Source: Mactra quadrangularis
Taxonomy: Eukaryota > Mollusca > Bivalvia > Venerida > Mactridae
Length of the DNA stretch: 64,000 nt
Direction of reading: 5' to 3'
Assembly: GCA_025267735.1 (NCBI GenBank)
Contig: CM046307.1
Location: forward strand, 6,392,258-6,456,257
Shown one piece after another: positions 1 to 11,200 of this stretch; position 1 is the first letter of the stretch; each line of letters begins with the position of its first letter. The notes under the pieces were generated by a model. That model did no database searches. It was not told where the DNA came from and saw only the letters and a program-made list of their open reading frames with translations. Position numbers and translations under genes: made by a program.

Positions 1-1890
1 ACCACAATGCCTTGATCAAGCTAGTGAAGAAATTGTCAAACTATTTGTTGATAGTAAAATTGATCAGAAGGTTTTTGACATACCACTTGTCACTGAATCC
101 TTTATAACTAAACAACTAAAAGCTTTGGATGACACAAAGTCTACAGGTCTAGATGATATTGGTCCTAAAATACTTAAAGTTAGTCATCTTATAATAACAA
201 AACCCTTAACTAAAATAATCAACCTCAGTATTATTAAATGTAAATTTCCCTCTAAATTCAAAGACGCAAAAATAACTCCTATCTTTAAGAAGGGTTCTAA
301 ATCTGATAAAAATAATTACAGGCCAATATCTGTATTACCGGTTTTATCAAAACTCATTGAAAAACATGTATCTAGTTATGTTCAAAACTTTTTAGAAGAA
401 AACAAATTGCTCCATTCAAAACAATCTGGATTTCGCCCTAATCATTCATGTGAAACTGCATTAACCTCTATCATTGATGATTGGATTACATCTATCAATG
501 ATAAGAAGTATGTGGGAACAATATTTCTAGATCTTACCAAAGCTTTTGACCTTGTCAATCATTCTCTACTATTAAGTAAACTTAAACTTTATCATTTTAG
601 TGACTCCACTATTGCATGGTTTGAGTCATATCTAACAAATCGTACACAGAAAGTTGGTGTATCAGGAACTCTATCTGATGCCCAAGAAATAGCAGCTGGG
701 GTACCCCAAGGTTCTGTTCTTGGACCAATACTTTTTATTTTATATATTAATGATTTACCCTTACATACAATAAATTCTAATGTTGATATGTTTGCTGATG
801 ATACAACTTTGTCGGCAGAAGGTAAAACCCTTATTGAAGTCCAAAATAATCTTCAAACAAATATTAATATTATTTCTAAATGGTGTGAACAAAATTCTAT
901 GTCACCAAATGTCTCTAAAACTAAAGCAATGTTCATATCAACACCTGCAAATAACAAAAAAGTTTTAGCACATACCAATACTAATTCTTTACTTATGAAT
1001 GACCAATGTCTAATGTATTCTACAACTGAGAAGCTGTTAGGAGTGAATGTTGATCATAATTTAAATTGGAAATCTCAGGTTGAAAAAACCCTTAAAATAT
1101 GTAATAGTAACTTATATCTCCTCCTAAGGATTAAAGCATTTCTTAACATTCCTTCCCGTAAACTATTCTTCAATGCATATATACTACCCCATCTAGACTA
1201 CTGCTGCACTATTTGGGGAAACTGCAATGGTGAACTTATAGATACTATAATCAAATTTCAAAAAAGAGCAGCAAGACTTATTCTAGATAAAGATTTTGAT
1301 ACTCCTTCAGCTGATCTTTTCAAGGAGTTAAAATGGATTACATTCCCTGAGAGAATCATATTCAAAAAAGCAACTCTTATATTCAAATCTTTAAACAATA
1401 CAGGTCCAGATTATTTAAGTTTGATGTTCAATTATCAAAATTCTAACCATGACCGTGTTCTAAGATCTGAAAAACAAGCAATGATATCAGTCCCAAAGCC
1501 AAACTTGGAATTTTTTCGAAAATCACTTAGCTATTCAGGCCCTATGGTGTGGAATTCAATACCTTTAGAAGTCCGCCAATCTGATTCTCTCAAGAAATTC
1601 AAGACTAATTATCTAAAATGGAAATACTCTGGTAGTGCTATGTAAATATATGTATTACAATGTAGTCCCTTTCTTTTTATATTTTGTCGTTGTCCTATGT
1701 ACATATTTCAAACTTTGCTTTTAATCACAAGTGTTTGTATATTGTTTTTCATGTACTTATGCATTATTTTGTTTCATGTTTTTATGTCATTGTTGTTGTT
1801 TTATGCTACATATGTATATTGTATATTTTCTGAGTGGACCATATTGAAAATTGGTTTTAGCCAAATATGTTATCCACTTTAAATAAAGTC

Positions 1891-1922
<32 letters not shown>
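1..1922 (+). mobile_element. LINE retrotransposon (Jockey/CR1-like), 5' end outside window
   Basis: A non-LTR retrotransposon, the only one here with a long intact reading frame. The reverse transcriptase frame is open from the left window edge to a TAA at 1643-1645. A roughly 250-bp 3' UTR follows, with AATAAA near 1881, and the element ends in an (ATT)n tail at about 1896-1922. An ATT-repeat tail is a usual LINE 3' end. The endonuclease and ORF1 would lie left of base 1. A related 3' end is present at about 44430-44603. The intact frame suggests a fairly young insertion. Assignment to the Jockey/CR1 group rests on the RT motifs only. Confidence 0.9.
2..1645 (+). CDS. LINE reverse transcriptase, C-terminal part of ORF2
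   Basis: The reading frame is open from base 2, so the true start is left of the window; any ATG inside is internal. The reverse transcriptase copies the element RNA into DNA at the target site. Visible motifs in order: NNYRPISVL (RT block 2) near 313, FLDLTKAFD with the first catalytic Asp near 525, GVPQGSVLGP near 698, and FADD with the catalytic Asp pair near 790. After the RT core comes the LINE C-terminal region, including LPHLDYCCTIWG near 1188 and the terminal MVWNSIPLEVRQS block near 1543. No frameshift or internal stop was seen across about 548 codons. It sits about 1.3 kb upstream of the proposed TRAPPC12 first exon and has no role in that gene. Whether it is active cannot be judged without the 5' half. 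Confidence 0.92.
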   Translation, partial: PQCLDQASEEIVKLFVDSKIDQKVFDIPLVTESFITKQLKALDDTKSTGLDDIGPKILKVSHLIITKPLTKIINLSIIKCKFPSKFKDAKITPIFKKGSKSDKNNYRPISVLPVLSKLIEKHVSSYVQNFLEENKLLHSKQSGFRPNHSCETALTSIIDDWITSINDKKYVGTIFLDLTKAFDLVNHSLLLSKLKLYHFSDSTIAWFESYLTNRTQKVGVSGTLSDAQEIAAGVPQGSVLGPILFILYINDLPLHTINSNVDMFADDTTLSAEGKTLIEVQNNLQTNINIISKWCEQNSMSPNVSKTKAMFISTPANNKKVLAHTNTNSLLMNDQCLMYSTTEKLLGVNVDHNLNWKSQVEKTLKICNSNLYLLLRIKAFLNIPSRKLFFNAYILPHLDYCCTIWGNCNGELIDTIIKFQKRAARLILDKDFDTPSADLFKELKWITFPERIIFKKATLIFKSLNNTGPDYLSLMFNYQNSNHDRVLRSEKQAMISVPKPNLEFFRKSLSYSGPMVWNSIPLEVRQSDSLKKFKTNYLKWKYSGSAM

Positions 1923-1923
<1 letters not shown>

Positions 1924-2547
1924 TGTCCAGATAAATAGCGAACCCCATGATCTGTCTTGTCACTACTAATCTCCATTTTACGTCACATTACGTAGTTTTA
2001 CGTACTTTAGAAACAAATGACTACAGTAAGGGGAGATAATTTGACAAATTAATTATTAATAACAACAGAAACCGAAGTTTTCAAGGTGATGCTTTATCTA
2101 TTATGAATACTTTATTCCATTAAATCTACTCCATTGAATCAATTAATGCCATTGTTTTATTTAAAACTATTAAACATAAATGTTGTTGCCAGATATCTAT
2201 TTTGCATTTGTCATATGTTTTCGCGATACGCCTACAAATTCATTACAAATTTGCAAATGTTTTTTTTTCCTCTTTGCATTACATTTTACCCCTTACTTTA
2301 GACTATCCTTAGTGGTATTAGCTACAGTATTGTAAGCGTCAATGACATACCATGTCGTGTGACCTCTTAGTTAAGTGCAACCTAACTATTAAAGGCCTAA
2401 GTAACGCGATTAATGTTTCTTGTACTTATAGAAGTTGTTGTTGGTGCCAATTCATCAGCTGTAAGAGTTAATAGTCTTATTATATAAGATTACTTTCTAG
2501 TTCGGCCATATTTTGCATTTTCAGTTTATCAGAAGTTTAATGACGTC
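1923..2547. other. Intergenic sequence, no feature recognised
   Basis: AT-rich sequence between the LINE tail and the TA-flanked element. No open frame, tandem repeat or convincing promoter was seen. Confidence 0.5.
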
Positions 2548-2549
2548 TA

Positions 2550-3301
2550 GTCCTAAATATAAGACCCTACGTAACGTTTTTATCATTTGGACATTTTTCT
2601 GTTACGTAGGGTCTTAACGGATTGCTTCAAAAACGCATAGCAAAAATTTTAGTGTACAGACATCGATTCAGGTCTGAACGTTCTACTCGTTTAAATTCGA
2701 AAATTTCGCAACAAAACGATACACCAATGGAAAGATAAATGAAAAATACACATGATAAAAGTATAATTATTTTAAATTCTAACCTTAGACAGTCAAATAA
2801 TCCATTTAAAATCCTTTATTAACGAGTACTTTCAGTTTGTCACAATAACCGTGCAATAATAGCCAAGGCAATCCGAATTCAAATTGGGTCACGCAATTTG
2901 TAAGAATTGATTTTGAACGAATATAAAAGCCAGTATACGGACATACTATTGACTGTCGGCAGTAAGAACGACTACTCTGGAGAGAAAAAATTTCGTTTAA
3001 GCGAAGCGACTCTTTATTTACCGGCACGAATTCAGTTCAAAATGGCGGCGAACGGCGACAACCCTGGATAGCAGGTAAAGTAATTAGTGTTTTCGTAAGA
3101 AAAAACTGATTATTATCTTTTGCTTTATGGAAAGAATAAAAGTAAACTTTTATCTATCGATTGGTGCTAATTTGACCCATATTAATTTACTTTTAGAAAA
3201 AAATATTTTGCTATGCGTTTTTGAAGCAATCCGTTAAGACCCTACATAACAGAAGAACGTCCGTATGATAAAATAGTTATGTAGGGTCTTATATTTAGGA
3301 C
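2550..3301. mobile_element. TA-flanked non-autonomous DNA transposon with ~100-bp terminal inverted repeats
   Basis: Both ends begin GTCCTAAATATAAGACCCTA when read inward, and the match continues for about 100 bp (2550-2648 against 3203-3301), with several differences that look like CpG decay. Each arm also holds its own palindrome (AAGACCCTACGTAAC with its complement about 30 bp further in). The element is flanked by TA on both sides (2548-2549 and 3302-3303), the target duplication of Tc1/mariner-type transposons. No transposase frame is present in the 752 bp. The interior carries a TATA-like motif, a YY1-like ATGGCGGC and a good splice donor, described separately as a possible TRAPPC12 promoter and first exon. 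Confidence 0.82.
2918..3074 (+). promoter_or_regulatory. Possible TRAPPC12 promoter and 5' UTR exon
   Basis: ATATAAAAGC lies at 2921-2930. About 120 bp downstream, AAAATGGCGGC (3039-3049) matches the YY1 motif common just after animal start sites. The sequence then runs to GCAG followed by GTAAAG at 3075, a strong splice donor. The ATG at 3042 opens a frame of only nine codons ending in TAG, so this exon would be non-coding with a short upstream ORF. The next exon, holding the proposed TRAPPC12 start codon, begins at 5278 behind an acceptor. All of this lies inside the TA-flanked element at 2550-3301, so the motifs could instead belong to the transposon. Confidence 0.35.
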
Positions 3302-3462
3302 TAAATGAAGTCTTGCATATTGATCTCGATAGATTGCATTATTGGTATATTGCTTGAGTTTAGGTCATGACATTGGTGAGGTTTACCCTTGTGTAGACAG
3401 ATAGAATCTGTACTAGGTTGTTTTTCTCTATTATACATGTATTGTTTTTCATGAATTGTTTT

Positions 3463-3516
3463 TGATGAGGGTCTGTCCGCTCCATATGGATGCATTATGT
3501 GCAGACCTTTTCATGA
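3463..3516. repeat. Short dispersed palindromic motif, copy 1
   Basis: A hairpin with stem GGTCTG/CAGACC (3470-3475 and 3502-3507) surrounds TCCGCTCCATATGGATGC. A near-identical stretch occurs at 23521-23560 in a TRAPPC12 intron. The identity of the repeat is unknown. Confidence 0.5.
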
Positions 3517-4005
3517 ATTGACTGAGCAGAGCTATTTATCTGTGACTAAATTCTTAGTTAGCCTTCGAGTTTGACTCTTGTAACAAGTCTGTATCAAATG
3601 AGAATTGAGTGTAAAGCTAAAGAACCAAATAACTTCTACAGTATACTCTGGTGCAATATAATATTGATCTGTCTCAGTCATTATTATCATTTCCTCTGTG
3701 AATTTTACTTGTTTATTTTTAAATACATTTTATCTGATCAGTCATTGCATTGTCCAAATAGCCTGAAGCCTATTGAAAATTGGTTTGCAAGTGAAAAATG
3801 CTTATTTCATATAGTTGGGTTAGTCAGTATTTTTGCTGTTTGCATACCATTATAAATCGGGCTAGTGCTTGGAAAAACTTAAAGCAATGTGGGTAAGATG
3901 CAAACTATGTTGAGGTGAAAATTCATTAAGCTTGAATATGAATTCTTGTTCATCAGCAAACACTGACCAAGCAGAAAGCATCTATTTTTAGATGAAAAAA
4001 ATATA

Positions 4006-5146
4006 CAGTCATTTCTCGTTATCTCGACTTCGTTGGGACTGTTGAAAAATAGTTGAGATAACGAATAGTCGAGACAAACAAAATTTACGAAGGGAGGTAA
4101 GTTTGAGTTATTCAGTAGCACTTTTTACCTGTTCAGAGCGCGTAGTTTAAAACAATTGCTTTATTACAATCTTAAATAGGGTTTTACTATTTATATCACA
4201 AATGTACTACACACTGACGCTGTTTCCTCTCGATGAGTTATAAAAACAATTTGCGTATTTTCCGAAAATCTACTTCTGATTTCTAATTTTACACAGACTA
4301 TGTCTCGATGAAGCGTTTATTGAGCGTTTATTTTTTGACAATTTGTAGCTGGTCAGTCAACAATTTTTTATTAAATATTTAAGCCTGGGTGTGTATACTT
4401 GTTGTGACGTCATTGCTCGACATACATCTCGTACAATGTCGGCTTTTCTTTGATGTTTAGCAATCTATCGATGCCGGGTCTTGCTAACAACGCACCAAGA
4501 AGAGAACTTAGTAAAACTGAGGAGTAATTAACAGATATAATCAAGTAGTTAACAACTTTATGTCCAACCAGCTTTTTTCTGAAGCGCCTGGGGTGATTAA
4601 TTTTAGTTATCAAGAGTATGCTTTAAAATTTAGTATAAACATTTCAATCAACTAAAAAACGAAATTGAATTAAAAATAGGAATATAAAGATGATTCGTTA
4701 TTTTAATTTAAGTATTTTATTTTTTGTACATATTTTTTCATAAAATGCGTATGTAACAAGTTAAGAGCCCACAATGCTCAATTAATTTAATTATGACACC
4801 TGTCAATCAAAAAGCTGTCACTTTGTTAATTCACTATTGTTTAATGACATGTTGATCAAAATTGACCCCTATGTATCAGTTTAACAGTGTGATCGCTAAT
4901 TGATTGTCGCACCTCGTCAGATTGCCAATGACATTTTGACTAGTCGAGGTAAACATCATGATTATAAAGTGAAACAAACGTTTTGGTCCGAAATGTAACG
5001 AGATAAGGAAAAAATTGAGAGAAAGAAATCGAGATAAACATGCATTTTTCATATAGATAAAGAAGGGAAAAAATCGGGACTTTCGATTTTCAATCAAGAC
5101 AACGAAAAATCGACTCAAGCGTAGTCGAGATAATGCGAATTGACTG
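4006..5146. mobile_element. Non-autonomous pogo/Tigger-like element, 1.14 kb
   Basis: The ends read CAGTCATTTCTCGTTATCTC (left) and, inverted, CAGTCAATTCGCATTATCTC (right), each flanked by TA (4004-4005 and 5147-5148). CAGT-type ends followed by a CTCG/TATCTCGA stretch are typical of pogo/Tigger elements of the Tc1/mariner superfamily. Similar GAGATAA/CTCGA words recur inside both arms. No transposase frame survives. The element lies in the proposed first intron of TRAPPC12. Confidence 0.72.
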
Positions 5147-5278
5147 TATACATGTATTATAATTATTATTGATTATTCTAAAGCAGAATAGCTGTGTGTT
5201 GCACATTGCCCCATTATCTAGCCTCTCTGTCTTTTTCTTAGTTCTAGAATAATGACTTATAATATTATATATTATAGA

Positions 5279-8200
5279 ATGGCTGATAAACCTACTGTAA
5301 AAGATTTGATAGAGGAAGAAACTGAAGAAGAAAAACACTTTCTAGAACAACATTCACATCAATCACCTATACATACATTAGGTAAATATATCAACTTATA
5401 TTTGTGTATGTTTTATTGTGGAATAAAACATGCATAAAATATAGGTCTAAATCTGTTGTATTCATTAAATCTGAAGTATTTAACTCAAGTGCTTTATAAG
5501 CCCACTCCATTGATTTCCTTCATTTATTCTGGGACAAATCTTATACAAATATTTTCAAATCTTACACTGCAAGATAATATTTTTTTCATTTCAAGTGTAA
5601 TCAAATTGCAATTTAGGGGCTGATATGACAAAAAAATGAAATGTTGTCCACTGATGTGATATTGTTTTTTATCATGTACCATGAAAGGTTAAAGTATTGG
5701 CTATCACTATTTTCTTTGGCTAAACTGTTTTACCTATCTATACAGTGGTTGCTATGGCAACAACTGTAGCTTGGGTTTCTTTTGTTTAAAGTCTATTCTG
5801 TGACAGACAACTCTGTTAAAGAGAACTTGTATCAAATGATGTACTAAATAATAATTTTTCATGCTGCAACAGATTGATGGCCCTTAGATAGAGTTTTACT
5901 GTTAATAAAGCTGTTTGACTTTAGTATGTAATACAAAGTGTTTTAGGTGTATAAAGCTATATGTAATGATATATTATTTGATAATTATTTGTATATTGAT
6001 AATAATTTTTAAGGCTTAATTCAATCTATGTTCATACAGTTGTTGCATATTTTATATCATTCTATACATAGTTAAAAGTTTCTGTTGAACAGCAATTTAT
6101 TTTTATATTGGTAAATTTTATACAACTGACCGTGACTCATGCATTCACCCTGCTGATTTAAGTACTCATTTTTAGCTCGACTTTACGTAGTAATGTAGAG
6201 CTCTCCTACTCGCCCCGGCGTCGGCGTCCGCGTCCGCGTCCACCTTTCTGATTAAAGTTTTTGTGCAGTAAAATACCTTCTTCTATATCTTTGTTATTTC
6301 TTAAGATATTAACTTCAAACTTTAGATATATGTTGCTTACTATCAACCACATCTCATGTGACAAGGTATATAACTCCAAACACATTTCTTTCAGAATTAT
6401 CTCCCCTTGAACTGATTAAAGTTTTTGTGCACAGATTAAAGTTTTTGTGCAGTAAAATACTTTCTCCTATATCTTTGTTATTTCTTAAGATATTAACTTC
6501 AAACTTTAAATATATGCTTCTTATTATCAACCACATCTCATGTGACAAGGTTCATAACTCCAAATATATTTTTTTCAGATTATCTCCCCTTGAACTTAGA
6601 GTTTTCTTTAAAAAGTGTTTGTTTTTACTGCAACTGTTTTATTTCTATAGGTATTGACTTCAAACTTTAAATGTACATTCCTTATTATCTACCACATCTC
6701 ATGTGACAAGGTGTATAACTCCAAATTTATTTTTTTTAGAATTATCTCCCCTTGAACTTAGAGTTTTCTTTAAAAAATGTTTGTTTTTACTGCAACTGTT
6801 TTATTCCTTTAGGTATTGGCTTCAAACTTTAAATGTACATTCCTTATTATCAACCACATCTCATGTGACAAGGTGTATAACTCCAAATTTTTTTTTTAGA
6901 ATTATCTCCCCTTGAACTTAGAGTTTTCTTTAAAAAGTGTTTGTTTTTACTGCAACTGTTTTATTTCTATAGGTATTGACTCCAAACTTTAAATATATGT
7001 TTCTTATTATCAACCACATCTTATGTGACTAGGTTTATAACTCCTTATACATATTTTTTACTCCTGTGACAAACACTAACTAAGTCGAGCATGCTGTCTC
7101 CTCTGACAGCTCTTGTTCATTTGGTAGTTCCCATACATAAATACTGGTACTATTTTTTATCAATAGTGGTAATGTAGTATGTACAGGATTTATCAAATAA
7201 GTATTTAAATCAGCAGGATAATGGTGACAGTTGAATAAAATTTACCAAAACCATGATAAACTTGGTGTATTAAATCTCATAGAAATATTTTACAAGATTT
7301 CGTTTTACTATGCATGGTCATTGTAAGACAATTTAGTTAAAGCCACTATATGAAGATATATTCATCAACAGTAGACTTGAAAACTGTTTTACAAACATGA
7401 AGTTACCAGAACTGAATGTAATATGAATTAGAGACACAATAAACAGTTCAAACCATTCAGCTTTCTAAATTTGAGTTTGACAAAGTGTCCATTTCTTAAA
7501 AAGGCGGGGGTGCTTTTATATGAGCACACTACATTCATTTATACGCTAATGTTCAATATACCTGATCAAAAATAATTTTAGAGCTTATTTACTAGTATGT
7601 AATTCGGAGTAGTTTTTTTTCTATAACAAGACTTCATCTTAAACATTCCATGATCAAAACTTTTGTTTCATGTACTGACAACCAAACTCTACTTTCAGTT
7701 TGGATCTACTTTCACTTTGAAATGCAATAAATAACATAAACATAATTAACAATATTTGTATTTATTTAAAAAATCTTGTTCATTAGAAGTGTTTTAAATA
7801 GATAAATATCTATTTTCTTTGCAGTTCAAACACTGTGTTGATTATGGGGCTTTAAGTACATTTTGTAATTTATGCGGCATTATATGTTAGTGATAGCTTT
7901 ATAACCCTTACTTGGAGCATGTGCAGTTAACATCTACTCATATTTCAATGTGTCACAATAGACAGTAAGTTAGTGACAATGGTATTGGTTAGAGTATAGT
8001 TTTCATGTGATAATATAGCCACTGGATACAGTTACATTATTGTTTCAAATGCTACCATACAACAGCTGTTTATCTTTTATAATTTAAATGCACAACTTGT
8101 ATATCATTAATGTATTCATTATATCTATTTAGTAAATTTATGTACTGTAAAATGATTAATGTTAACAGTTTGTTTACATAGATTGATTTAAACTTTTAGC

Positions 8201-11200
8201 ATTTACATTGAAATGGTTAAAGTGGTCTGTCGATGACTACCATTCCATTGCTTTGGTTAAAGAGTAAAGATTGATGACCGTCTCATTTTGGTCCAGTTAG
8301 ATGTATTATAAATTGAATTAAAATATTTGATATAACATTGTGATCAAATGAACACATAGCCTCTATTATGTTTCTTTTGTTCCATTTATTTGCCAATCAA
8401 ACATGCCCTATTTTAAAGCTTATAGCAGAAACTACAAAACCCTGGGCCGACTTGATTTGCCCGGCCGGCTTACGAACCGGCGTAAGCCGATCACCGATCG
8501 GCTCGCCCCGGTGTGACATATGAATCAAGCGATCCGGCTAACTAATTACTGTTGCAGACAGTCGCATTTCAAGCAGTGCGGTATATAAATCCATATCAGT
8601 TGTTAAAATTTTAAATTCGTGTCTGGCGAGTAAAATGTGTACTTGTTATATAACTCTTACACAAATGACGCGTAAGAAAGTTAAATTGAACACATCAGTT
8701 AGTATTTTGTCCATCATCGTAGTAAATTTTTGTAATAATGGTTTCACCTGTATCTATTTTTAGCCATATTTGTCACATGCTCGCCGCTAGCCGCTCTAAC
8801 GAAACCGGCACATTCGGCGTGCACCGGTTGTTGACCTGGCTCAATCTTCGAGCAAATAAAGCGAATCGCTGGTACCCGTTTCTGAATCGGCGTACGCCGG
8901 TTTAAGCAGCCCGGGCAAATCAAGTCGGCCTCCTGTGTGCTAAATAAACTATTGTATGAGGTATTTGATAATCCTTTTTATGTAACTTTATATGACAATA
9001 GTACTACTTAACTGTTTTACCATGGTAAAAACAGCATTTTTCAATCACCATGAAATTTTATCTATAAAGGTAGAATATCAGATTTAATTATAGTTTAACT
9101 AAATACATATACTCTATGAATGGCTCCCCTTTCAATTTACAGAAGGGGTTTTATTAAAAGTGTTGACTATCTGGAAATTATGACATGAACTATGCAAGTT
9201 GTTTTTTTTTCCAAAAAATGTTTTTCCAAAAAATTAGGGGGATCTTGTTAATTAGTGGAGGGGCGTTTAATGGAATATATACAGTAATAATTATACATGT
9301 AAATGCATATTGAGGTAGAAAATTTAAAACAGTACTAGATATACTCCTTTTACAGTATTTTATTGTACATGACATCTGTATTGAAAATGGAGCCATATTG
9401 TTAAATACAGTGTTCTATAAAAACTAGTTTTGTTTACTAAGTGTGTCAGGTGCATTAGTTTTCATTTATGAAATATTTGTGTACGCTTGTTGTGTTTTTT
9501 TGCCCACAGTTTAAGGTATAGCTTAAGTATACTTGATAACTGGTTAGATCACAGGAATTAATGGAATAACAATGTTGAGTCGTTGGAACAAGAGGTTGGT
9601 TAGAAGTAAAACAAAGGAATTAAAAGGTAAAGTTTACTTGAAATTTGGTTATTTTTTCCTGTAATAGAGATTTTTTTGTTTATATTTTTACTATAGGTGC
9701 TGGTATTGGTATGATACATTCAGCTACCACAGATACCTTAGACTCTGTTTATCTTGAACCTCCTGCTTTAGAACAAGATGTCTTGGATCTACAGACATCA
9801 TTAGAAGGTGTATCTTTTAACACTGGAGAAATCAAAGCTGTCGGAGACCAAGGTGGAATTAACCTTGATAATGCTGTTGGTGACAAAAGAAAAGGAGAAC
9901 TTGAATTTGAAACTAAGGCTGATGAAGATATGTTTTTCTCCATGACTGAGATTGAAGATAGTAAAGCTTCCAATGAGTCACCACCTAGCTTAAGTAAATA
10001 TTTTGGTAAAGATACTAACACAGATGACCCATTCTCTAGTAATTTCTTTGAAAGTTTTGATAAGATTGAACAACCTGTTGATGTTAAAGATGAGAAGACA
10101 AGTAATGAGTTAGATGTCAATATAAATGAAAATGCTTCAAGTAATATAACTGAAAATTTAGCAAGTCTTACAGTTGAGGAGAATGCTAAAGTCCAAGACA
10201 GTCTGAATGATGTAAATAAAGAACAAGACTTTAAGCTAAGACCTACTGAAGGTTTAAATATAGAAAGTGTGGATTTTGAACTAATGCTTGATGCCAATGC
10301 TACTGTAAATACACCAGTTGATATTGAAGAAAAAGATGATTTTGAATCCTTCACTGCAGACATTGCCGACACTGAAGCTCTGGATGCTCTTGGAATGTCA
10401 CCAGCAGCTCCTTCGTTTATGAATGAAAAGAATATCAATGATTACTTCAGACAAACAAGCCAGACTGATAGCTTACAATCATTCGGTATAGGTCGACAAA
10501 TATCACAGAATAGTGGAAGGTCTTCTATAAATGCTGACATGGGAATAGCTGACAATGCTACTGAAGAAGTTGCTGATAACAACCGAGCTCCGCCCACATT
10601 TAGCCCCGCCCATGTTGCAATGAGTGATGCTAACCTTCCAGCACCTGATCTATCAGACCATGATAAAACAAGAGAGAAGAGAGACTCTGAATCTACAGAC
10701 ACCACGCCTACCCACCAACCAATGTTCCCACCATCTACTACTTTATCTCCTGTAGACAGTCCTGCACATCAAGCCTTCTTTAACAATCATAATGGTGATA
10801 TTACATTTTATTTATTTACTTTGTATGGGGGGAGGGAGGATGTTAAAATATAGGCATTGGTGAAAATTTTTCACTCCTGATACTGAAGTTAAGGAGTTTT
10901 GAGACTTGAGAAAGAGTGGTTGCTCAGTATCAATTTTAGGCAAAAAAGTTAAAATTGAATCTTTGTTTGCCCTTATAAAAATTTAGAAGTCTATTGCAGC
11001 TGAAATACAGTCATTGTGGAACATGGCAGACCAACAAATCTTGTAAGAAAATTGAAGGTACGTCAAGATCTGCAGGTTAACAGAACAGACTGTCCTGCAA
11101 AAAATTGATCTCATCCTTAGTAATAGTGTTTAGTTCACTAAAATATGTAGAATGTCTCTGGTCCTGTAAGTCTTGGTTTGTTCCTGTAAAATTTTGATCT

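Noticed and set aside
9749..10705. Long minus-strand open frames opposite TRAPPC12 exon 2
   Set aside because: Antisense shadow of a serine- and acid-rich coding exon; no family match and no splice context.
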